From: Marinicrinis sediminis
Lineage (GTDB): Bacteria > Bacillota > Bacilli > Paenibacillales > KCTC-33676
Direction: 5' to 3'
DNA length: 64,000 nt
Assembly (NCBI RefSeq): GCF_042685085.1
Contig: NZ_JBHUMM010000007.1
Coordinates: 186,001-250,000 of the forward strand
Shown: positions 34,333 to 42,600 of the stretch, piece by piece
How positions within the stretch are numbered: position 1 is the first letter of the stretch
Layout of the letters: every line of letters starts with the position of its first letter
Made by a program: the position numbers and the translations under genes
The notes under the pieces: model-generated
The model's input: only the letters and a program-made list of their open reading frames with translations
The model's database searches: none
What the model was told of the DNA's origin: nothing

Positions 34333-35292
34333 CTAGTACCCTTTTCGATAATCCAAGGCATTTTTCATTGCATGCTCTTCGCCGTTTAGATAACGCTCTA
34401 AATTCATCACAAACAAGTTTACAAGACGCTCCCTGTTTTTCATCGTGTTTCCGCCTGAATTATGAGGTGTGAGTATGACATTCGATAGTAACCATAAAGA
34501 ATGTTCTGCAGGGAGCGGTTCCTCCTCAAAAACATCCAGGCCAGCGCCTGCTATCCGACCTTCTTTAAGAGCTTTGACCAAATCTTCCGTCTTCACAGTA
34601 GAGCCTCGTCCAACATTAATAAAATATGCGCTTTTCTTCATTTGACTAAATTTCTCGAAGTCAAACAGATAGTGCGTTTCTTCTGTCAATGGCAGAATAT
34701 TAATGACGAAGTCACTTTCTTTAAGCGCATTATTTAGCGAACTCGTTGGATAAGTTAGATCTGCTTCTGGAATAGGTTCTCCGGAACGTCGAACTGCAAT
34801 GACTTGCATTCCGAATGCACGACATAATCGAGCAGCCTCTTTCCCTATTTCACCTGTCCCAATGATTGATACTGTGCAGCCGTTCATTTCGGCCAATGTT
34901 ACTGGACTCTCCCATTTTGCGCATTCCTGATTATGCAGTGCTGACACAATCCCTCTGGAAAAACCCAGCATCATCGCTAATATAGTTTCTGAAACGGATT
35001 TGGCATGGACTCCACTCGCATCGGTTACATGTATATTCCGTTCCTCAAGGAGCGAAAGAGGCAAGTATTCGATACCTGAAGACCAGCTTTGCAGCCATTT
35101 CAGCTTGGAGGGTTTGCAAAGCGTCTCGGTTTCTATTCGTGTATCCCAGCCGAAAATGATCTCTGCCTCCAAAAAAAGTCTATCCTCTATGCTTGAAGCA
35201 GTGCCGAAATGAATCTCAAGATTCGGCGCTTGTTTCCTTATCCGCTCTTTTTGTGAATCTGTCATATCTAAAAGACAAATCATCTTTCTCAT
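34333..35292 (-). CDS. D-2-hydroxyacid dehydrogenase (NAD-dependent)
   Basis: 319 residues, ATG after AGAGGGACATATAT. The Rossmann motif GTGEIGKEAARLCRAFG lies near residue 145 with VIAVRR after it, so the cofactor could be NADP as easily as NAD. Catalytic residues are all present: Arg in INVGRGS, Glu in DVFEEEPLP, His in ILTPHNSGG. It resembles the GhrA/phosphoglycerate-dehydrogenase-like group that reduces glyoxylate, hydroxypyruvate and related 2-oxoacids. Monocistronic, with a palindrome upstream; unrelated in function to the defence island next door. Confidence 0.9.
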   Translation of the reverse strand: MRKMICLLDMTDSQKERIRKQAPNLEIHFGTASSIEDRLFLEAEIIFGWDTRIETETLCKPSKLKWLQSWSSGIEYLPLSLLEERNIHVTDASGVHAKSVSETILAMMLGFSRGIVSALHNQECAKWESPVTLAEMNGCTVSIIGTGEIGKEAARLCRAFGMQVIAVRRSGEPIPEADLTYPTSSLNNALKESDFVINILPLTEETHYLFDFEKFSQMKKSAYFINVGRGSTVKTEDLVKALKEGRIAGAGLDVFEEEPLPAEHSLWLLSNVILTPHNSGGNTMKNRERLVNLFVMNLERYLNGEEHAMKNALDYRKGY

Positions 35293-35433
35293 ATATATGT
35301 CCCTCTTTTCTGGTCATTTCATCATTCAATCCGTCTTGTAATCTGAGAGCTTGCATTCCTGACCTTCAAGCCACCTATCTATTGGTTCCTGTATGCCGAT
35401 AATACTCTCCGATCAGCTACATACAAGTCCTGT

Positions 35434-35457
35434 TGTAAACGCTAACACTAGTTTACA
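35434..35457. promoter_or_regulatory. Palindromic operator-like sequence
   Basis: TGTAAAC (35434-35440) and GTTTACA (35451-35457) are perfect 7-bp arms with a 10-bp spacer, 142 bp upstream of the dehydrogenase start. Likely the binding site of a dimeric repressor (LacI- or GntR-type spacing); the regulator is not in the window. Confidence 0.5.
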
Positions 35458-35994
35458 TGATACGCCACATTCAATCTTTATATCAACCTTACTATGTGGT
35501 ACGTGCTTAAATATATTGTTTGAAAGCATTTTATTATGGCGATACATCAGATCCTGTGAGGATGCAATCTCAGTACATTCAGATCGTTTGACAATCCTGA
35601 AGTTTCAGCCTCCACAATGTATTTAACTGGTGAGAATGTCTATTTGCGTCAGCGCTAGCAGCATTCGCATTGCACCGTAATTTTGATTATATTCATGTTC
35701 ACTGATAATTGCTTTTATGTTGACCAGAAGTCATTACTGTCTCTCCTGCATGGGTGAGGACCTTTGGCTACACCTTGACTAAAAAAAACGAGGGGCGTTT
35801 GGGGTATTCTGGGGTGAAATTTTATCTCAATATGTGCTTCCGTGTTTCAGGATGTACCACATGCGGGAACATGTGGTAGTTATTTTGGTCCTGTATTAGT
35901 TGGATAAAACCCTTGATGTATAAGGATTTTATCCAACGCATATTGTTCTATTTGTTTGAGTTTTATTGGTTGTTGATGATGTTCGTCAACAGAA
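35458..35994. other. Intergenic boundary region of the defence island
   Basis: No supported gene. TACCACATG (35855-35863) and CATGTGGTA (35870-35878) form a 9-bp hairpin about 115 bp beyond the stop of the receiver-domain gene, possibly the end of its transcript. This is the left limit of the low-GC island. Confidence 0.5.
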
Positions 35995-36885
35995 TCAAAC
36001 AGTTGTTTTGAACCAAAGTAACAAATCAAATAATGAATACACCATTGCTTGTACAGTAAATGAGGTTGGCTGATATGCTGGATTAAGGTATGGATTATGA
36101 GCTCCGTTATCACTTGACACTTTATATACGCATTCAGAAAACACTTTAATTACTCCAGAATAATATTCAGTTTGGGTAGGTTGATGATTATTTCTCCGGT
36201 GTTTGTTTCCACCTAAATGTTTGTGAGCATCCCAAAATTTCACGTCATTATTTGGCTTGAAACAACTGTCAGGAACTATACTTTTATCTAATTTATTTAT
36301 TGTCTGGAGAATTGATTCTTGAACTCTACGGATTGTTACTAAATTACTTTTTATTTGGGATAAATCATCACTATGCATATTTTTTATTAAGTTTACTAAT
36401 TCATTCTCTATCGATATATCGACATGACCTCTCTCAAAAATCTGAAATACATTAAAATACTTATTTTTTATTTTAATATTCTCAAGTTCAAGACCCTTTT
36501 GAGTAATATAATTAAATAATGCTTCGATATCTCCCGGTATTTTTTTATATAGCTTCTCCTGAGGAAACCACGTTTTCACAGTCGAGAATCCTTCTGCATC
36601 GGCTGTTAAAATTGCTCGTGGAAGTTCTTTATATTTTTCATCAAGTAATGACAAAGCTATCGTTAGAAAATCTTCACCTTCTATCGGCTGATTTGGCTCT
36701 TTCAAACACTTTATATCAAGAACAATAAGCGTTAGCTTTGATGCAATGGATGGTAATATTACTTCCATATCTCTAAAATTGGTTTTGTGTACTATATCAA
36801 TATTATGGGGGCGGGCGGATCTCTTTAGTTCTTCTGCAAATCCTATTTTATCATCTACTAATAACACATAATTTTTAGAGGACAT
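35995..36885 (-). CDS. Receiver-domain (response-regulator-like) protein
   Basis: 296 residues. Residues 1-125 match a receiver domain: acidic pair D11-D12 in VLLVDDK, phospho-acceptor D57 in LIVLDIKC, T94 in AILTADAEG, and Lys in LYKKI (114-115). Its length and the rest (130-296, helical, then a His/Asn-rich stretch HKHLGGNKHRRNNHQ, then a hydrophobic C-terminus) do not match a standard DNA-binding output domain. The ATG directly abuts the stop codon of the upstream gene (TAGATG), so the two are translationally coupled. That gene encodes a histidine-kinase-like module fused to a methylase, so this is very probably its phosphorylation partner. What the C-terminal part does is unknown. Confidence 0.7.
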   Translation of the reverse strand: MSSKNYVLLVDDKIGFAEELKRSARPHNIDIVHKTNFRDMEVILPSIASKLTLIVLDIKCLKEPNQPIEGEDFLTIALSLLDEKYKELPRAILTADAEGFSTVKTWFPQEKLYKKIPGDIEALFNYITQKGLELENIKIKNKYFNVFQIFERGHVDISIENELVNLIKNMHSDDLSQIKSNLVTIRRVQESILQTINKLDKSIVPDSCFKPNNDVKFWDAHKHLGGNKHRRNNHQPTQTEYYSGVIKVFSECVYKVSSDNGAHNPYLNPAYQPTSFTVQAMVYSLFDLLLWFKTTV

Positions 36886-39531
36886 CTACAAGTTCTCCTT
36901 TAGGGGTAAAATAAAGTGAAGTTCCATTCCACTGTCTCTTTGATTAATTTCAAGCCTGCCTGAATGTGCACCTATTACTTTGTTTATATATGCCCCACCC
37001 AAGCCCTGTCCGTTGCTTTCTCTACCTTTTTTCAAAGGTGATATATAATCGTTTTTTGACAAATCAAATGGTCTTCCATTATTTGTGTAGATAATATTTA
37101 AAAAATCCCCGTTCTCAGTGACTTTAATTCTGATTGTATTCTTATTTTTTTTATTATTTTTCATATCAAATGCATGCATCTCTGCATTTCTAAATAGCTG
37201 GTTAAATAGCTCACGAAAAGACACTTCATGCATGTTCAAATATATATTTTTCAAACAATCGACTGATATTTGATACTTGTCTTTTATCTCTCTTCTATGA
37301 ATATCCACTAGTTCATTCAAAAAATCGCATAAATTCACTATTTTAAAATCACTCTTTTTTAAATCTAATTTAATAATTTTATTGGTACGATCAATATATT
37401 CCTCGAGAGTCTTTGTATATACCTCTAATCTATCAAATATACCTCTTATACTATCTCGAACAAGGCTACTCTCACTAGCAATTAATAATTCTATATCAAT
37501 ATCTTTAGTATTCTGTATAGGGTTTTCTACAAATTCATCTAACATACCTTTAGAATATAAAAATTTTCTTAAAATACTTATATTACTATGAATATAAAAA
37601 ATATATGGTAATGCATTATGAGAAAGAGTACTAATTATTTCTTTTTGAGCGTCTTGTGCTGTTCTCTCTAGCTCGTTTTCTTTTTCAATACTGAAATCTC
37701 GTAGACTCTCTATCTCTATTAGGGATAACTTTTGCTCCTTTATGTATTCCTCTTGGGACTTTAGGTCTGGAACGTTAATCACAATGTTTAAAAAATCATT
37801 TTTTTTAATTCTAGGGATGGTACCTGCTCTTAGTTTTGCTATTTGATTTAAAACTCTCGGACTATAAAGTTGATAGTATAAATACTCAATATTAATCAAC
37901 CTTACTCTGGGTACTAGTGCCAATAGGTTTTGACCTATAATTATCTCTTTTGTAGGAGAATGTTCAGTATCATAAATAGTCGGCTTTAATTTTTCTCCAA
38001 GTAATGATATAATTATTGCTTGTTTGGATAAGACTTCCTTATTTATCAACATCCTTCTTCTTTCAATTTCATTTGTATTAATATATTTTTCTTTTATCGA
38101 TTCGTTTAAGTCTCTAATTCTTACATAAGGTAATCCATGCTCATCTTCTTCTGTTTGTCTTATAAAAACATCACTTACTATCTCAAAAACATCCCTTAAT
38201 TTCTTCCCTATTCCTTTTTTTAAAAGAACCTCATTTTCAATAAAAATACTGTCATATCTATTTACATTGAGACTAAAATTGTTTTCCTGTATTTCAATTA
38301 ACGAAACAACTCTTGAAGTTCCCTCTACTTCATCGTATTTCTTTAATATTTCTGCAACTGTATCCAAACTTACATTTGACATATGTCTCTTACCATCAAA
38401 ATCGGAATACCATAGGCCATTTATAAATAACACTTTGCCCGTTTTATAAGATTCTTTATTTTTTTTCAACACTAATAATGAGAATGATTTTTTTGAAAAA
38501 GAACTTACTTTCATCGGTATTGATACTACAGCTTCTATTAAATCATTCTCGATAATACGCCGTCTTATTTCCCTCTCATTTCCTTCACTTGCAAGAAGCC
38601 TATCATCAACAACAACAATTGCCCTACCATTTTGTTTCAAGCTCGATATAATATGCTGTATGAATGCATAATCAGACGATTTCCGTGGTGCTAAACCATA
38701 TTGAAATCTGCCATATCTGTCATGAACATACTCACTGTAGTAGTTATCACTGCGCACTGAAAATGGAATACGGGTAATTATTTTATCGAATTGAGTTATT
38801 TGATTATCATGGATATTCCCAGGATGTAATAGTGTATCACCAAAAAAAATGTTTACATCATATTCTCCATGCATAATAAAATTCATTATGCAGATACTAT
38901 GATTTTTACTGTCCTTTTCCTGTCCAAATATTGATATTCTTTTTGATTCCACAGAGTATTCCCTTGCATTTGTAATAATTTCGGTTAAAAAACCCCCAGT
39001 ACCACAAAACGGGTCATAAACTCTCTCATTTTGTTTTACATCTAGTAAATTCACAAGTAATTTTTTTATTTCATCTGGGTAAGGCCTAACTCCTAAGGAA
39101 TAGAAACGTAGTCTTTGAATTAAATATTCAAAAGCAACCCCCATATCATGATCAGAAATTTCATCTGATGAAAGTGATAGACTATCAAGGTAAGCGATTA
39201 TCGCATAAATACTAGTCATGAAATTACAGTTTTCAAACTTAATTCCATGAAATAAATTATTATACTTACCTAGATATTCATCCAATTCAGAAAAAGTTTT
39301 ATCTAATTCTGAAGCTACAATACGAGACTCTCTTAGGTGGGTAGCATTATTTCTAATATGTTTCCATAATCTTTGAATATGTGGTGTATTGTCAGCAACA
39401 CGTTTTAAGAAAACTAAACTCAAGACATACAAATCAAGATCATAATTTCTTACAGAGATATCACTTCTAACGATATCAAGAATACGAGAGAGCCTATGTT
39501 TGAAGATCTCTATTTTATCATAATCATACAT
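36886..39531 (-). CDS. HsdM-like methylase / HsdS-like TRD / histidine-kinase fusion
   Basis: 881 residues, start after GGAGGTTAAGTA. Domains seen: helical HsdM N-terminus (1-145); N6-adenine methylase core (150-400) with motif I DPFCGTGGF (173-181) but motif IV RIPF (254-257) instead of NPPF, so catalysis is doubtful; an HsdS-type target recognition region (about 440-600) with LRDVFEIVSDVFIR, YVRIRDL, IIISLLGEKLKP, and LRAGTIPRIKKNDFLNIVINVPDL; a coiled-coil and H-box-like segment ISTLSHNALPYIF with H638; and a GHKL ATPase domain with N-box FNQLFRNAEMHAF (776-788), NNGRPF (817-822) and GQGLGG (841-846). The layout suggests a sensor that reads DNA sequence or modification state and signals to the receiver protein encoded next. 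A hairpin separates it from the genes upstream. Confidence 0.78.
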   Translation of the reverse strand: MYDYDKIEIFKHRLSRILDIVRSDISVRNYDLDLYVLSLVFLKRVADNTPHIQRLWKHIRNNATHLRESRIVASELDKTFSELDEYLGKYNNLFHGIKFENCNFMTSIYAIIAYLDSLSLSSDEISDHDMGVAFEYLIQRLRFYSLGVRPYPDEIKKLLVNLLDVKQNERVYDPFCGTGGFLTEIITNAREYSVESKRISIFGQEKDSKNHSICIMNFIMHGEYDVNIFFGDTLLHPGNIHDNQITQFDKIITRIPFSVRSDNYYSEYVHDRYGRFQYGLAPRKSSDYAFIQHIISSLKQNGRAIVVVDDRLLASEGNEREIRRRIIENDLIEAVVSIPMKVSSFSKKSFSLLVLKKNKESYKTGKVLFINGLWYSDFDGKRHMSNVSLDTVAEILKKYDEVEGTSRVVSLIEIQENNFSLNVNRYDSIFIENEVLLKKGIGKKLRDVFEIVSDVFIRQTEEDEHGLPYVRIRDLNESIKEKYINTNEIERRRMLINKEVLSKQAIIISLLGEKLKPTIYDTEHSPTKEIIIGQNLLALVPRVRLINIEYLYYQLYSPRVLNQIAKLRAGTIPRIKKNDFLNIVINVPDLKSQEEYIKEQKLSLIEIESLRDFSIEKENELERTAQDAQKEIISTLSHNALPYIFYIHSNISILRKFLYSKGMLDEFVENPIQNTKDIDIELLIASESSLVRDSIRGIFDRLEVYTKTLEEYIDRTNKIIKLDLKKSDFKIVNLCDFLNELVDIHRREIKDKYQISVDCLKNIYLNMHEVSFRELFNQLFRNAEMHAFDMKNNKKNKNTIRIKVTENGDFLNIIYTNNGRPFDLSKNDYISPLKKGRESNGQGLGGAYINKVIGAHSGRLEINQRDSGMELHFILPLKENL

Positions 39532-39567
39532 TACTTAACCTCCAATCTTTTATATATTTAGTAATAG

Positions 39568-39602
39568 AGGCTAGTTTGTAACATTTCGAAACAAACTAGC
39601 CT
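39568..39602 (-). terminator. Hairpin between the large motor gene and the methylase-kinase gene
   Basis: AGGCTAGTTTGT (39568-39579) and ACAAACTAGCCT (39591-39602) form a perfect 12-bp stem with an 11-nt loop, 5 bp after the stop codon at 39608. There is no strong T-tract, but it probably terminates or protects the 3' end, so the kinase/receiver pair may be transcribed separately. Confidence 0.65.
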
Positions 39603-39607
39603 ATAAT

Positions 39608-42600
39608 TTAGTTATGGTTAGATATTAATCCAGTCACATTATTTAAATTCTCGATTGATAAAAAAGGTACTTGCCCAAATATTAACCCACTTTCCCCTTG
39701 AAGCCTTGCAGCCAAATGTCCCTTTCCGAGTAGCTTCTCCGCACCTTTTTCCCCAAGGGAAATCTCAGAGGTTCCTACGCTCTCAACCCGCAGGATTAGT
39801 CGATTACCTAAGTTATCCCTCAATTGGACCGGTAAAACATTTGCATCTGGCCGTTGAGCTGCAAAGATCAAATGAATTCCTGCCGCACGTGCCTTTACCC
39901 CGAGCCGCTGTACGATGGAAGAAACAGCACTCTTGTATTCATCGACAAGCATCCATTCAGCGAATTCATCGTGTATTAAAAATATTAGGGGAAGCTTCTC
40001 AGCATCAGCCACCTTAGAATTATAATCCTTTAAGTTGTTTACTTTGAACTCTTTAAACTTAAGGTACCTATCGTTCATTTCACCGACAAGATCCTCTAGT
40101 ATCTGGGTTGCTTTATTCTGGTCATCGATAATACCTTCAACAAGATGTGGTATATCCTCAAGATGCATATAATCGACACCATATTTAGGGTCAATTAAGT
40201 AAATATGCGCCAGATTCTTGCTATTCGTTACGCAGATATCAAGTATTAGATTTTGTAGTAAGACGGATTTTCCACTTCCGGTAGCACCCGCAATAAGTGT
40301 ATGTGGAGCATGCTGAGCCCCGCCTTCGAACTCGCCACCTAAATTTAGATAGAGCAGTTCCCCATCGATTTCTTTGACACCGATAACAAAGCTCATGTTT
40401 AACCCAGATGCATTGTTTTGGACCTTCCTTACCTTCCATACATCTGCTAATGATATGCTCTGCCTATGCGGGCGTGCTAAGGAAACAATTATTTCTCCAG
40501 GCCGAGCCATGATGTTTATGACATCAAGAGCATGTGTCGTAAGAAGGATGGATCTCCTCTTATCGATATCATCAACTTTTAACTGGTCCGATCCCTTAAG
40601 CCTTATGACAACAGCATTAGGCGTCAATCGATGGCCAATTACTTTCGCCTGCAAGTTATAGCTAATCAAAGCCATTCTGAGTTTATTTACTATTTCACTA
40701 ACCCACGATTGATCTTCACTGGTTTCTTCAGTACTTTGAGCATTCTGTAATATCCACGTTGCTAACTGAGCATTCGCCCAAGGAATTTCACCGCTCATTT
40801 TGACGATGGCTTCCATTCCCTCTGGGTCTACCGATTCTGTTGCTTTCCCCTTGTTCAAGGGATCAGCTCCCTCATTCTCTCCTTGAGTTTCATCTCTCAC
40901 AAAGTTCAACTCAATTTGATCGTCATCGGAATTATTAGGGGTATTACTTTGTCCCGTAGCAAGTCCATTATTGCTCGCAGCAACAAAATTAATTCTTGGA
41001 GCGGGTAATGTAGCATCGCTTAATTCCCATGGCTTACTATCATCAAGCTTCTCTCTGATTTCGATGATGGATTTTCCCTGATGATAGGCTAAGACTAATT
41101 CTCTCACAAGATCCCTAGTAAAAACTTCCTGATGAGAATTCTTAGCATTTGTAATAGGATTTCTTTCACTGTCTAAAGATGTATCGGGAAACGTTGATAT
41201 AAATACATGGGAATATCCCTTAATTTCAATTGGAATTTCCCCTGCCCGAATCCCCTCTCGCAACTCTTCAACAGTGAACGGAGAATTCGGGGCTAATTCA
41301 ATACCATCATTTAACATATCACTAAATCTAGATAGCCATAGGTCACGGTCAAGTCTACCAGGATCGCCAAAAAGTGCATTATGCATTCTCGAGACGGTAT
41401 CGCGCAGCTGCTTTGAAGAATTCTTTCTCGCCTCGGACACACCTTTGGCATCAACATACTTAGCTTCAGAAACAAATACTTGTAGACGCGGCTTGTTTTC
41501 AACCATTTTGGGTGCAAGCGCTAATATATCTGCGATCTGCTCTTCCTTTTGTCCAAGCCAACTTGCGTAATCATCAAGGAAAAACCACCCTACAGCCTGT
41601 TCTGTTTCCATCTCGGATTGAAGGATCATCTTACTTAGTACAACACCTATCAATTCACCAGCAAACACACCGCGTTTCGCAGCACGAAGAACGATGTCGC
41701 CTGATATTGCATTGGCATCCTCAATATACCGCTCCGTTAGCTGCACTAATTCCGATTCAGATAATCCCAGACCTAAAGCATTCAACCTTCTTTTGACGAG
41801 GACATGTAACAAATTTAATTGAGATTTAGACGAAACAACAACGTTTGAGCCATGGGACTTATTGTGTTGGTACTTTATCACCTTTACCCCAAGGTTCCTA
41901 AGTTGTCTACGTTCTAACAATTCATCATAGTTGACTACCCACTCGCCGAGCTTGTGTGCCTCATCAAAAATGGCCTTCACTTTGTCATTCTGGAACGAAA
42001 TTTGTCTTGCTGGTAAATAAAAAGCACCTGGGTTAACGTCTTTCCCCTTAACAACTGAATAAACGGACGTTAAGTAAGCCCAACCCACAGAAGGTTGACT
42101 TGGGCATGTCAAGTACACAGTAGATTTAAGTTCGTCCTTCGCCGTCGATCTTCTTTTAGCCCACCGCGGAGGATAATGGTTAAGCAATTCTGGCATCTGC
42201 CTCACTTGAACCTCATCCCATTCAAGATTGGCTTGCCTCGAGATGACATCTTGTAAAAATACAATATCAGCTAGTTTTCCCTCTTTGGGGTCAGTTACAG
42301 TAGCCTCATGCGCCATCACTCCTACTCGAAGGCGTGCCATAAAATCACGGGTGACCTCACTCGCAACAAAGGAGTCGGCGTCGCTATCTGCACTCTCTAT
42401 CATCTTCATATATAATTCATTCAACTTATTCGTATCACGATGCCTTAGAATCACCTGACAGCGAATTTCATCTTCAATTTCATGCATTGCTGCTAGCGAG
42501 TTTACAATTGTCTCCGGAAGTCTAGTGGAATCACAGTTGTACAAAACAAGGCTTAAGTTCGTTTTTTCATGAGGTTGAAGATCCAAATAACGTTCTACCA

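Noticed and set aside
35880..36113. 77-codon frame downstream of the receiver gene
   Set aside because: It overlaps the end of the receiver gene in another frame and has no ribosome binding site.
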